Source of the DNA: an uncultured Eubacteriales bacterium
GTDB lineage: Bacteria; Bacillota; Clostridia; UMGS1810
Reading direction: 5' to 3'
Assembly (NCBI GenBank): GCA_902493665.1
Contig: CABUQL010000001.1
Span: 1 to 26,507 of the forward strand
Length of the DNA stretch: 26,507 nucleotides
The position numbers were made by a program, and so were the translations under genes. Positions within the stretch are counted from its first letter, which is position 1; each line of letters begins with the position of its first letter. Under the pieces are notes generated by a model. It did no database searches, was not told the DNA's origin, and worked only from the letters and a program-made list of their open reading frames with translations. Of this stretch, positions 14,894 to 23,708 are shown piece by piece.

Positions 14894-17800
14894 ATGAAAA
14901 CAAAATTTTCAAAAATCTTGGCATTTATTCTTTGCGCTTTAATGATTTTTTCAAGCGTAAGCGTATTTGCCGAAAACCGGATTGAAAATATGTTTGACCT
15001 TCCGGAAGTTTCGGACGAAGAAATGTCGGACATATTAGGTATCACACCCGATGAACCGGAGAATGTGCAAATCTGCCCCGAAGAGGATGTTTTGGACACA
15101 CACGAAACGGAAAATAATGATTTTGACGTTTCGGAGGAAAAAAGCACAATTTACGTATCCGATGCATCGCAGCTTTCAGCTCTCGGCGGACAGACGGTAA
15201 CAGACGATATCGAGCTTTTAAACGACATCGATATGGCAGATACCGAAATGGAACCGATTGAGTCGTTTTCGGGAAATTTTAAAGGAAACGGCTTCAAAAT
15301 CAAAAACCTTACAATCGAAAAAGAATTTACGGGTTATAACAGTGATTATGACGGCGCGGCTCTCATAAGAACAATTACGGGAAACTCCGAAATAACGGGC
15401 GTTATTTTTGAAAACCCCTCCGTCACATTAAAATCAAGTGCGTCATATAAAGGCGCTGCCGTTGTTGCGGCAAGCGCAAAAGGCGTAAACGTTAAAATTT
15501 CAAACTGTGCGGTTGTCGGCGGAAGCGTTGTTACAAAAAGCAGCTCGACGTCGTTTGCGGGTTCGTTTGTCGGCGCAATAACAAATGAAGGCACAGAAGG
15601 CGCATATCTTACAATTTCCGATTCTTTTTCAAGCGCAGATGTAAAATTTGAAAAAGAATCACGCGAAGGCACGCATTACATAGGCGGATTTTTGGGATTT
15701 TTAATGAATTCTTCGTTCGCCTCGGAAAACTGCGTAATGTTCGGCAATGTGAGCGCATCAACTTCTTATAACATTGGAAATGCCGGCGGATTTATAGGAA
15801 ATATTAACGGCTCAAATTCCGGAAAAAGTATCAGCTTTGAAAACTCACTTTTTACCGGGACTGTTTCCGGCGGCAACAATTACGGTTTTGCGTACAGCGG
15901 AAGATATGCATATCCCGAAATAAGTGTTTTGGGCAGCTGCCGGTACGATAACGAAAAAAACAAATCACAGTCAAGCTGGTCGCCGTTTGAAGTGTTTAGT
16001 TCAAAAGCTAAAGTTACGGGAAAAGTTAACGGAATAAAAACCGCTGATTTTGCATCGCTTGATATGGGCGAAGCGTTTAAAATATCGGAGGGATATCCTT
16101 ATCCTGCTTGGTTTGTAAAAGAAAGCGAAACACATAAAATTGAAATCACGGTAAACCCGAAGGATGCATCGGTTTCGCTTACAGATGAAAACGGCGCCGA
16201 AGTTTCGCTTGAGAAAAACGACAATGTGTATTCGGCAGATGTTGAAAGCGGAAAATATTATCTTACGGTTTCTCCGAAAGATGACGAATACGAAGAAGAA
16301 AAACGCGAAATAAACATCGGAAACATTGATGAAATTATCAGCATTTCTTTAAAAGCAAAAAAATACGATGTTTCATTTAATGTAAATCCGAAAACTGCGG
16401 ATGTTGCTTTATATGAAGGAAACGAAAAAGGCGAAAACGCTTTAAACCCGAATGATAACGGCGTATACTCTGTTAAAAAAGGCGATTATTATTACGAAAT
16501 ATCCGATTTCGGATATATTTCAAAGAGCGGTGTGATTTCCGTTTCGGAAAACAAAACATACGAAATCACATTGGAAAAAGCAAAAACATATAAAGTTGAA
16601 TTCAGCATTTATCCGAAAAACGCCGACGCAAAAATAACTCTTACAAGAGCTGACGGCGACAAACGCGAGTTTTCGGGAGAAAACAATGTATTCTGCCTTC
16701 CCGAAGGAAGTTACGATTACAAAGTATCGGCAGACTCGTTTAAAACAAAATCTGCAAGCATATATGTAAGTGAAGATAAAAACATTTTTGTAAAACTCTC
16801 TGACGGCGAAAGCTGGGACGGCACATCATCGCAAAGTCTTTCGGGCGAAGGAACAAAAGAAAGCCCGTATGTTATAAAAAGCGGCGCCGACCTTGCGTTT
16901 TTTGCATCAAAGGTTAACGAAGGCGATGCATCGTATGTAAGTGCAAATTACATTTTGCAAAGCGATATTGATTTGTCTTACAATGTATGGACTCCGATCG
17001 GAAGAACATCTGCCGTTCCGTTTAAAGGTACATTTGACGGAAACGGTCACAAAATAACGGGAATAAATGTGTCCGACGCCGAAAAAAGCGTTTATGCTTA
17101 CTACGGTCTTTTCGGTTGTCTTTATGATGCAAACGTTAAAAACCTTTCAATCGGCGGTGAAATCTACTGCACCGAAAGCAGCGCAAATGTCGGTTCGCTT
17201 GCAGGAAGTGCGGTAGGAAACACAACAATTGAAAACTGCTTCTCGTCGGCGGTAATTTCGTCTTACGCAGGCGCACCGACGGGCGGTTTTGTGGGATTTG
17301 CAAGAAAGAGCGACGATATAGGTTACACCTGGGTTGACAACGCAGTTTTATTTAAAAATTGTTTGTTCGGCGGAAGTATTTATATGTCGGGCGAAGATGA
17401 AAATATGTTTTCACAGGGCGCGGCAGGCGGAATACTCGGCTACAGCAAAAACTGCTCACAGTTTTTAAACTGTGCAAACACAGGAAAAATAACAGGTTCG
17501 TTTAATGCAGCCGGAATTTGCGGCGATGTCGGAAGCGCACAGGGCGACAATTCACATCCGTACGTTAAAAACTGCTACAATGCAGGGTATGTTTCGGGTA
17601 ATGCAAAAACGTTTCCCATCTACGGCGGAAGACTTTCCGAAAGTTATGTTATAAACTGCTATGCAATCGGCGGAAACGGCAAAAACGATTATGTTGCCGA
17701 AAAAGACGGTGAATATTTAAAATCGGAAGAATTTTTAACCGCTTTGGCAGATGAAGAAACAACATGGATTAAAAACGAAAACGAAAATAACGGATATCCG

Positions 17801-20134
17801 TATCCCGAGGGCGTAAAACCGCTTGAATTTTCATCTGAGCTTTACGACGAAACACAAAAATACAAAGACGTATTCTACATAAGCGCATCTTCTTTGGAAG
17901 GCGATGTATTTAAGCTTATAAAAGACGGTTTTGCCGAAAACGAAAATATTTTGGTTTCATGCGTTCAGACAGACGGCGAAAGCTATATTGAAAGACTTTC
18001 GGACGGAAGAATCAAGCTTAAAAAGATAAATGATACCGAAACTGCGGTTGCAGAAAACGTTACACTTTTGTTTACGGACGAAAGCGGCAGAATGAGAAAG
18101 GGCGTTAAAGTAATTTTAGCTCCCGACGAAGGTGCAAGAGAAAATCTTTTAAATAAGCTCGCATCGATTTATGCGTCAAAAACACTTCCCGATGAATGGG
18201 TAGTATTTGATATGGCGGCATACGAAAACTTAAAAAAAGATGGCGAAAATGTACCAAAACTTTCGGATGACGCAAAGCAAAACTATATAAATGTTGCAAT
18301 CGATTCTCTCGATAAGTCATATACACTTGCAACCGACAGAGCAAAAGCCGAAGTTATAATGGCGTCAATCGGCGTTGACACAACAAAGCTTTACCCCGTA
18401 AACTCCGACAAGAGCATAAACAATGCAAATCTTTTAAAAAACGAGAATTTTGCAAACAGTTATGCTGCACTCTGGGCGCTTCTTGCCGATATGCAGGGAA
18501 ATGTTGATTTTTCAAAACCGCAGATACAAAATCTTGTAAAAATACTTCTCGATAATCAAAACGAAGACGGTCTTTTCAGTTACAGATACGGCACCGAAAC
18601 TTATACTGACGTTGACTCAACAGGCTGGGCAATTGCGGCGCTTTCAAGATTTTATCTTAACAAAAAAGACACGTACGGAGTAAAAGACGATGCGAAATTA
18701 TTCATTGACAAAGCGGTTTTGGGACTTTCAAACGCACTTAACAAAAATGCGTCTTACGGAAATATCAGCTCCGATTCAATGGTAATTACAGGTCTTGTTT
18801 CAATTGGCATAGACGTATTTTCCGATGAAAGATTTGTTAAAAACGGCTGCTCGCTCGGCGACGCTCCGATGCTTTATGTTAACGGTGACAAAAACGGTTT
18901 TGTAAGCGCATATGTATCGGGCAGTGACGGCGAAAAATATGCCGCTCTTGCAACGGAACAGGGATTTAGAGGTCTTGTTGCACTTGCAGCATTTGAAAAA
19001 GGAAACAAAAAGCCTTATAATATTTATGCATTTACAACGCAAAACGAAGACGGAACAGAATCGGTACCGAAAAGAAATCCCACACGTGCAAACGGCAAGG
19101 GAAGCGTTGAGGTTCCGAAGGATATCCCCGATTCGGCTGACAATATCAAAGTAGGCTACGAAATAAAAGCGCTCAAAAACACATGGGCAAGCGGCGAAAA
19201 CTATAATATCAAAAAAGGCAGTACGGTATATCACCTTATAAAAGCAATTGCCGAGGCAAAAGGCATTGAAACTGCAGGCCTTGAAAAAGGTTATATAAAA
19301 TCAATGACATATAACGGCGAAACGCTCGGCGAATTTACAAACGGCGATGCGAGCGGATGGCTTTATTATGTAAACGGCGAGCTTCCAGATGTGGGAATCT
19401 GCGATTACGTATTAAAAGACGGCGACACATTAAAGCTTTTATATACTGCGGACTACACCAAAGAGCCGGGTGTTAAAGGCGGAATGACAAGCGGTACAAA
19501 CAGCGGCAAAGACGACACCAAAGATGATACAAAGGACGATGAGACAAAAAATGACGAAACAAATACATCTTGGAAAAATCCTTTCGGCGACGTTTCGGAA
19601 AAAGACTGGTATTATAACGATGTTAAAAACATCTGCACACTCGGCCTTATGAAGGGTGTGAGTGACAATGAATTTTTGCCGGGCGCAAAACTTAGCCGTG
19701 CAATGTTTGTAACAATGCTTTACAGACTTGAAAACGAACCGGAAGCAAAAACGTCGGTATTTACAGACGTTGACGAAAATGCATGGTACGCAAAAGCGGC
19801 ATCATGGGCAAGCGAAAACGGCATTGTAAGCGGTATTACAGACGATACATTTGCTCCCGATGAAGATATTACACGTGAGCAGATGGCTGCTATAATCTAC
19901 AGATATGCAAAATATAAGGGACTTGATTTGTCAGTCGGCGAAAACACAAATATTTTGTCTTACGAAGATTATAACGACATATTTGAATACGCATTAAGCG
20001 CAATATGCTATGTGTCGGGTTCGGGCATTATGACGGGTAAAACCGACAAAACAATAAACCCCAAAGATACTGCAACAAGAGCAGAAGCGGCAGCGGTAAC
20101 GATAAGATTTGTTAATCTTTTAACCGCAAAGTAA
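14894..20134 (+). CDS. SLH-anchored surface protein with transcobalamin-like alpha-barrel and DUF4430 domains, under cobalamin riboswitch
   Basis: 1746 residues; ATG after AAAGGA. Order: signal peptide 1-26; GLUG-type beta-helix region about 85-405 (GGFLGFLMNSS, GNAGGFIGNING); three PEGA-like beta repeats about 413-636; second GLUG-type region about 640-975; a beta domain about 980-1075; an alpha-helical toroid-like domain about 1080-1375 (NSYAALWALLADM, NEDGLFSY, DSTGWAIAALSRF, TEQGFRGLVALAAF); a DUF4430-type domain about 1418-1520 (GDASGWLYYVNGELPDVG, LKDGDTLKLLYT); an Asp/Lys/Thr-rich linker; three SLH domains about 1563-1742. Alpha-barrel followed by DUF4430 is the order in the animal intrinsic factor/transcobalamin family. 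With the riboswitch upstream, I infer corrinoid binding at the cell surface; SLH domains would hold it on wall polysaccharide. The GLUG and PEGA parts may be stalk or adhesion modules. Confidence 0.85.
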   Translation: MKTKFSKILAFILCALMIFSSVSVFAENRIENMFDLPEVSDEEMSDILGITPDEPENVQICPEEDVLDTHETENNDFDVSEEKSTIYVSDASQLSALGGQTVTDDIELLNDIDMADTEMEPIESFSGNFKGNGFKIKNLTIEKEFTGYNSDYDGAALIRTITGNSEITGVIFENPSVTLKSSASYKGAAVVAASAKGVNVKISNCAVVGGSVVTKSSSTSFAGSFVGAITNEGTEGAYLTISDSFSSADVKFEKESREGTHYIGGFLGFLMNSSFASENCVMFGNVSASTSYNIGNAGGFIGNINGSNSGKSISFENSLFTGTVSGGNNYGFAYSGRYAYPEISVLGSCRYDNEKNKSQSSWSPFEVFSSKAKVTGKVNGIKTADFASLDMGEAFKISEGYPYPAWFVKESETHKIEITVNPKDASVSLTDENGAEVSLEKNDNVYSADVESGKYYLTVSPKDDEYEEEKREINIGNIDEIISISLKAKKYDVSFNVNPKTADVALYEGNEKGENALNPNDNGVYSVKKGDYYYEISDFGYISKSGVISVSENKTYEITLEKAKTYKVEFSIYPKNADAKITLTRADGDKREFSGENNVFCLPEGSYDYKVSADSFKTKSASIYVSEDKNIFVKLSDGESWDGTSSQSLSGEGTKESPYVIKSGADLAFFASKVNEGDASYVSANYILQSDIDLSYNVWTPIGRTSAVPFKGTFDGNGHKITGINVSDAEKSVYAYYGLFGCLYDANVKNLSIGGEIYCTESSANVGSLAGSAVGNTTIENCFSSAVISSYAGAPTGGFVGFARKSDDIGYTWVDNAVLFKNCLFGGSIYMSGEDENMFSQGAAGGILGYSKNCSQFLNCANTGKITGSFNAAGICGDVGSAQGDNSHPYVKNCYNAGYVSGNAKTFPIYGGRLSESYVINCYAIGGNGKNDYVAEKDGEYLKSEEFLTALADEETTWIKNENENNGYPYPEGVKPLEFSSELYDETQKYKDVFYISASSLEGDVFKLIKDGFAENENILVSCVQTDGESYIERLSDGRIKLKKINDTETAVAENVTLLFTDESGRMRKGVKVILAPDEGARENLLNKLASIYASKTLPDEWVVFDMAAYENLKKDGENVPKLSDDAKQNYINVAIDSLDKSYTLATDRAKAEVIMASIGVDTTKLYPVNSDKSINNANLLKNENFANSYAALWALLADMQGNVDFSKPQIQNLVKILLDNQNEDGLFSYRYGTETYTDVDSTGWAIAALSRFYLNKKDTYGVKDDAKLFIDKAVLGLSNALNKNASYGNISSDSMVITGLVSIGIDVFSDERFVKNGCSLGDAPMLYVNGDKNGFVSAYVSGSDGEKYAALATEQGFRGLVALAAFEKGNKKPYNIYAFTTQNEDGTESVPKRNPTRANGKGSVEVPKDIPDSADNIKVGYEIKALKNTWASGENYNIKKGSTVYHLIKAIAEAKGIETAGLEKGYIKSMTYNGETLGEFTNGDASGWLYYVNGELPDVGICDYVLKDGDTLKLLYTADYTKEPGVKGGMTSGTNSGKDDTKDDTKDDETKNDETNTSWKNPFGDVSEKDWYYNDVKNICTLGLMKGVSDNEFLPGAKLSRAMFVTMLYRLENEPEAKTSVFTDVDENAWYAKAASWASENGIVSGITDDTFAPDEDITREQMAAIIYRYAKYKGLDLSVGENTNILSYEDYNDIFEYALSAICYVSGSGIMTGKTDKTINPKDTATRAEAAAVTIRFVNLLTAK

Positions 20135-20171
20135 GAAATAAAAAATCAGAGCAAAAAATACAGATAATGAT

Positions 20172-20206
20172 AAAAGCCAAGCGGGATTTTGCCGCTTGGC
20201 TTTAAC
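20172..20206. terminator. Terminator after the surface protein gene
   Basis: AAAGCCAAGCGG (20173-20184) pairs perfectly with CCGCTTGGCTTT (20192-20203), a 12-bp stem with a 7-nt loop. The T-run is short on the plus strand; it may serve both strands. Confidence 0.8.
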
Positions 20207-20316
20207 TGTTTTACGGATATTCGTAAAAAGCTTTGCTTTTTTTGAATAAAAAATTTACTTTTTAAAACTTCGGCCTTTAAGTCGAGGGGATTTTTGTTTT
20301 TTGCCAAAGACGGCGC

Positions 20317-20925
20317 CTAAAATAATTTTTTGAGTTCGTCTTTGATAAATACCGCCATAACACCGTATCCGACTTCGGAAAAGTGAAGACCGTCGTTAGG
20401 CTGCATTATAGGCTCGTTTTCATCGTTAAAAAGTGCACAGTTTTTAAAATCAATCAGCAAAAGTGAGGTTTCTTTGGCATATCTTCTCACAAAATTTCCT
20501 GCTTTTTCAACTCGGTCTTCGTAGCCGAAATTAGACATTTTTTCATTTTTTGTAACGTGGGGCGGAGCGCATAAAACGATTTTTGCACCCGGTGCGTCTT
20601 TTTTAATGAGATTTACAAGTTCATCATAATCTTTGTCGCCCTGCGATATTTCTTCATCGTCAAGATCGCCGTTTGTGCCGAGCATGATAATTATTAAATC
20701 AGCACCCAAAACATCGGTATTTCCTTTTTTGTAATGCGACAAATAGAGCGACGGCGTAATTCCGCAAACACCGCAGTTTAAAATTTCGGCGCCGGGCAAA
20801 AGCTTTGCAAGATAATAAGGATAGTTTTTTTCGTTTACGTTTTTAATGCCTTTTTTGCCGAAAATGCCGTAATCTCCTTCTGTAAGAGAGTCGCCGATAC
20901 ATACTATTTTTTTAAAGCCTGCCAT
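20317..20925 (-). CDS. SGNH/GDSL-family hydrolase
   Basis: 202 residues, ATG at 20925 with CGGAGG 8 nt upstream. All four SGNH blocks are visible: GDSLTEG with nucleophile S13, Gly in NCGVCG (52-55), GTN with N85, and D178/H181 in DGLHFSEVGY. No signal peptide, so probably cytosolic, unlike many lipases of this fold. The size and LGTNGDLDDEE region fit the small arylesterase/acyl-esterase group; the acyl substrate (lipid, acetyl-sugar or other) cannot be told. It stands alone between the surface protein gene and a tRNA gene. Deacetylation of xylan fragments would fit the xylanase in this window, but this is speculation. Confidence 0.88.
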   Translation of the reverse strand: MAGFKKIVCIGDSLTEGDYGIFGKKGIKNVNEKNYPYYLAKLLPGAEILNCGVCGITPSLYLSHYKKGNTDVLGADLIIIMLGTNGDLDDEEISQGDKDYDELVNLIKKDAPGAKIVLCAPPHVTKNEKMSNFGYEDRVEKAGNFVRRYAKETSLLLIDFKNCALFNDENEPIMQPNDGLHFSEVGYGVMAVFIKDELKKLF

Positions 20926-21016
20926 TTTTCATTCCTCCGAAAAATAAATTGCAAAAAGCGGAGCGGACTTAAATCCGCTCATCTTATATCAAACTTTTGT
21001 TTATACGGGTTTTAGA

Positions 21017-21059
21017 GAAAAATAAAAAAATCAGAGCAAACAATTAAAGTTTGCTCTGA
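21017..21059 (-). terminator. Terminator after tRNA-Thr
   Basis: TCAGAGCAAAC (21031-21041) pairs perfectly with GTTTGCTCTGA (21049-21059). On the reverse strand a T-rich run (21030 down to 21017) follows. Confidence 0.9.
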
Positions 21060-21061
21060 CG

Positions 21062-21137
21062 TGGAGCTGGTGACGGGACTTGAACCTGCGACCTGCGCAT
21101 TACGAATGCGCTGCTCTACCAACTGAGCTACACCAGC
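21062..21137 (-). tRNA. tRNA-Thr (anticodon CGT)
   Basis: On the reverse strand a 76-nt cloverleaf begins GCTGGTG, with D-arm GCTC/GAGC, anticodon stem GCGCA/TGCGC around loop TTCGTAA, T-arm with GTTCAAGTC, acceptor CACCAGC, discriminator T and encoded CCA. Anticodon CGT reads ACG, threonine. Confidence 0.97.
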
Positions 21138-21181
21138 AATTATAAACATCTTAAGTATTTTACCATAATTCTTTTGTAAAA

Positions 21182-21373
21182 TCAATAGTTAATTTCAGAA
21201 ATTTGAGATTCGTCGATTTTTCCGTGCTCGTTTTCAAACTCGGCAATGCATTTTTTGATGAGCTGCTCAATCTGCCTGTTTTTCGTTCTGCCTTCGTATT
21301 CGGCAATGTAACCTAATCTTTCAAGTAAATCTTTTTTAATTCTGAGTGTATAACGTATGAATTCTTTCTCCAT
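21182..21373 (-). CDS. Arc-like ribbon-helix-helix DNA-binding protein, copy 2
   Basis: 63 residues from the ATG at 21373, selected because GGAGGCG lies 5-7 nt upstream; an in-frame start 30 nt earlier lacks a ribosome binding site. The RHH fold covers residues about 5-48: strand FIRYTLRI, helix KKDLLERLGYIAEYEG, turn RTKN, helix RQIEQLIKKCIAEFE. The IAEYEGRTKNRQIEQLI stretch is typical of Arc-family proteins. The C-terminal ENEHGKIDESQISEINY is acidic and probably flexible. It is divergent from the Cys-rich gene at 21502, repeating the arrangement at 1338-1891, and its -10 lies within the other gene's promoter, so the two transcription units probably compete and share an operator. Likely a repressor of the pair. 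Confidence 0.78.
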   Translation of the reverse strand: MEKEFIRYTLRIKKDLLERLGYIAEYEGRTKNRQIEQLIKKCIAEFENEHGKIDESQISEINY

Positions 21374-21392
21374 AATGACGCCTCCAAATCTA

Positions 21393-21425
21393 AGTATTGA
21401 CATAATTATAGCAAAATACTATAAT
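21393..21425 (+). promoter_or_regulatory. Consensus sigma-A promoter and inverted repeat of Cys-rich gene 2
   Basis: TTGACA (21397-21402), 17 bp, TATAAT (21420-21425), a perfect consensus. AGTATT (21393-21398) and AATACT (21415-21420) form an inverted repeat overlapping it. A reverse-strand TATAAT (21405-21410) for the RHH gene lies in the spacer. The 15-mer at 21393-21407 equals that in the first module. Confidence 0.8.
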
Positions 21426-21501
21426 AAAATGTGAAAATGGTGAAAAACCCATTACTTAATACCGAAACTGAAACGAAAAAATGATGAATGAAGGCGAAAA
21501 T

Positions 21502-21699
21502 ATGAAACAAAATGACGAACAACTTAATGACTTTGAGTATATAGATATTACGGGGATAGAACTTGTTCCGGGAAATAACGGCGAAAACTGCCCCGGAAAC
21601 GGAAAACATTTTGATGAGTTCGGGAATTTGATTGAGTGCTGCTGCGAGGAGTGTGACTATTTTTTGCTTTGCAATGATGAAAGTGAGTACGAAAATTAA
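21502..21699 (+). CDS. Small cysteine-rich protein, family A copy 2 (unknown function)
   Basis: 65 residues from the ATG at 21502, preferred over in-frame ATGs at 21481 and 21484 because GAAGG lies 8 nt before it. Six Cys (30, 46, 47, 48, 51, 57). The shared core with the protein at 1338-1538 runs from DITG (15-18) through L.P.N.G..C.GNG (21-34) to CC.ECDY..LC (47-57), leaving four aligned cysteine positions that could form one metal site. The N-terminus (NDEQLNDFEY) and C-terminus (NDESEYEN) are acidic; the second Cys cluster of copy 1 is missing. No signal peptide. Function not recognised. It is divergent from an RHH gene and is followed by a hairpin terminator and repeat copy 3. Confidence 0.72.
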   Translation: MKQNDEQLNDFEYIDITGIELVPGNNGENCPGNGKHFDEFGNLIECCCEECDYFLLCNDESEYEN

Positions 21700-21702
21700 A
21701 AA

Positions 21703-21746
21703 AGCCGAAAACAACAAATTGTATGTTGCTTTCGGCTGTATTTTTG
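21703..21746 (+). terminator. Terminator after Cys-rich gene 2
   Basis: AGCCGAAA.ACAACA (21703-21716) pairs with TGTTG.TTTCGGCT (21724-21737), followed by GTATTTTT. Confidence 0.8.
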
Positions 21747-21765
21747 CTTTGGATTTTAATGTGTT

Positions 21766-21911
21766 CCCTCCGCAAAACGATAGTTTTGCATGTGGTTTTT
21801 TGCTAAGCTTTTTTTCAAAAAAGCGTCTGAAAAAGCGCCTGAAAAAAGCGTCTGAAAAAACGCCGAAAAAAGCGTCTGTAGAATCTTACTTTTTTACTAA
21901 AAAAGTAACAG
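21766..21911 (+). repeat. Dispersed palindromic repeat, copy 3
   Basis: Core GCAAAACGATAGTTTTGC (21772-21789), a GCTTTTTTTC/AAAAAAGC hairpin, four to five tandem AAAAAGCGTCTGA-like units (about 21817-21880), the GTCTGTAGAATCTTA end shared with copy 1, and the ACTTTTTTA/AAAAAAGT hairpin shared with copy 2 (21887-21909). It thus combines modules of both other copies. Confidence 0.78.
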
Positions 21912-21919
21912 AAATTCAA

Positions 21920-22558
21920 TCACATTATCATGTACAGTAAAATGTTGTTGTCGTAAAAGAGCCTTGCAAAATCAGACTCCATTATGAATTTTGCAACATA
22001 ATCGACCGCCGGCATAAATGAAAATGCACCGATGAGCGCCATTGCGGTGTAAACCCAGAAAAGTCCTGCAATAATGCCTATTGCACCGCCCAAAAACCTG
22101 TCGATGTACTTTATTATCGGAAGCGATGCAAGCGCTTTAATCGGCTTTTTCATAACCTTTAATAAAAATCTTAATAAAACAAATAAAACAATAACCGTAA
22201 TAACAGTTATAATTGCGTTTGTAATGTTTTGCGCCAGCGTGTTTACGGCATTTTGGAAAAACTCACCGTCGGCAATGCCCTTTTTTAAAATCTGCGGAAG
22301 CGCAATGTCCGAAATAAGCTCGTCGGTCTTTTGAGCCATGCTTTTAAGAAGAATTCCTTCGACTTTTTCGGTTAAAAACAGTCCGAATTTTGACGCCGCT
22401 ATGTAAGATGACGCCGCTTTGTAAAAGCATCCCGTTATGATAACGGAAATTATGTACGAACACGATTTAACAATTGTCAGCGCAAAACCTTTTTTGTAAC
22501 CGATTGCAAGCGCCGCCAAAAGAGCTGCCAAAACGGCAATGTCAAGTAAAAAACTCAT
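21920..22558 (-). CDS. CvpA family membrane protein
   Basis: 212 residues, ATG at 22558 after GAGGTG. The N-terminal helix LLDIAVLAALLAALAIGYKKGFA has the GYKKGF turn typical of CvpA proteins, and three further membrane segments follow (about 32-46, 112-132 and 153-180), including RFLGGAIGIIAGLFWVYTAMALIG. A polar region of about 65 residues separates the first and second pairs. The family is named for colicin V production in E. coli; its biochemical role is unsettled, with proposed links to envelope integrity. The start lies 4 nt after the stop of the DUF5711-like gene, so the two are co-transcribed. The last codons lie close to repeat copy 3. Confidence 0.82.
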   Translation of the reverse strand: MSFLLDIAVLAALLAALAIGYKKGFALTIVKSCSYIISVIITGCFYKAASSYIAASKFGLFLTEKVEGILLKSMAQKTDELISDIALPQILKKGIADGEFFQNAVNTLAQNITNAIITVITVIVLFVLLRFLLKVMKKPIKALASLPIIKYIDRFLGGAIGIIAGLFWVYTAMALIGAFSFMPAVDYVAKFIMESDFARLFYDNNILLYMIM

Positions 22559-22562
22559 ATTT

Positions 22563-23675
22563 TCACCTCAGATAATAAATTTTCCCGATTGAATTTGAAA
22601 CGGCAAAAACGCTTTTGCCGTCGTCTGATAAAAACGCTTTTTTAATATCTATTCCGAGCGTAACGCTTGATTTTTCACGTCCGCCGAACGAAATTAAAGT
22701 AAGAGAGTTTTTGCCGTACGCCAAAACACCGTTTTTACCGATGCTTGTGCCCAAAACCTCACCTTGGTGGATGTATTCGCCCTTTAATCTTCCGGAAAGC
22801 GATAAAATCTTAATGCTGACCTTTTCTGTTGCGGACGAAGTATTGCCCGTTGCAAGTATTATATTCGAGCCCGAGTAATTATATGTAAAAAGCTGCTTTT
22901 TGCTGTAATCTTCTTCCCAGATGCTGCTTGCGTCGGTGTTATACATTCCTGTTTTTGCATCGCTTATAACGAGTATCTTTTTGCCCCCGCAAAACGCAGC
23001 ACTGTATATCGCTTCGCCTTTTTTGTCAATCTGTGCAATCGGCTTGCTCTCAGAAAGTGAGAAAACCAAAACCTTTGATGAAATACCGTCATTTCCCGAA
23101 TACAGAGCGCTTGCAACCATCATTTTTCCGTCGTCGGAAAGACTTGCGTCCGTAAGATATGCGTCTGCACTGTGCCATACATATATCTGATCGCCGTTTT
23201 TGTTGTATACAACAATGCGTGATTTAAATCCGCTCTCCTCGGTTACGAGCGCAAAATTTCCGTTTTTGTTAACTGTTGCGTTTAAAATGGGATAATCCGA
23301 CGAAATGTAAAGCACTTTGGTATTGAGCTTAATAACCGCTCTTTTTTCTGTTCCGTAATAAATGAGCGTGTTTTTTCCGTCCGTCTTTATAACGGGATTT
23401 GTGCCAGATGAGTTATCTCTTTGCTTTTCTTTAAGCGACGAATCGTAAAATGCAATGCCGTCGGGATAAGCCGCAACAAAGGCGCCGTCCGTTTTTGCAA
23501 AATCGCACGAATCGTATGTTTCAAACGTTATCGCAGGCGTTTCGTAGCTTGGATTGAAAAGCTTCATTACAGAAAGAATCAGCGAGGGGTGGTTTTGCAC
23601 AAAAATTACGGCAATAAACACGAGTGCAAGAACACATATAAGTATTAAATTTTTTTTGGATATTTTAATTTTCAT
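22563..23675 (-). CDS. Membrane-anchored beta-propeller-like protein (DUF5711 type)
   Basis: 370 residues, ATG at 23675 after GAGGGG. A single N-terminal membrane helix (about 10-27, LILICVLALVFIAVIFV) is followed by an extracytoplasmic part of repeated 40-50 residue beta units (for example KVLYISSDYPILNATVNKNGNFALVTEE, and SADAYLTDASLSDDGKMMVASALY), the look of a WD40/PQQ-like propeller. From memory it matches the DUF5711 family, which often sits beside cvpA in Clostridia. No catalytic motif is visible. An envelope scaffold or sensor role is only an inference. It lies 33 nt downstream of truA on the same strand. Confidence 0.72.
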   Translation of the reverse strand: MKIKISKKNLILICVLALVFIAVIFVQNHPSLILSVMKLFNPSYETPAITFETYDSCDFAKTDGAFVAAYPDGIAFYDSSLKEKQRDNSSGTNPVIKTDGKNTLIYYGTEKRAVIKLNTKVLYISSDYPILNATVNKNGNFALVTEESGFKSRIVVYNKNGDQIYVWHSADAYLTDASLSDDGKMMVASALYSGNDGISSKVLVFSLSESKPIAQIDKKGEAIYSAAFCGGKKILVISDAKTGMYNTDASSIWEEDYSKKQLFTYNYSGSNIILATGNTSSATEKVSIKILSLSGRLKGEYIHQGEVLGTSIGKNGVLAYGKNSLTLISFGGREKSSVTLGIDIKKAFLSDDGKSVFAVSNSIGKIYYLR

Positions 23676-23708
23676 TTTTATCCCCTCACGCCTTTTGTAA
23701 GATAAGAT

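Noticed and set aside
21632..21940. 102-codon ORF with lysine-rich repeats (KKRLKKASEKTPKKAS)
   Set aside because: It is the translation of tandem hairpin repeat units in copy 3 and overlaps the Cys-rich gene out of frame; no ribosome binding site.
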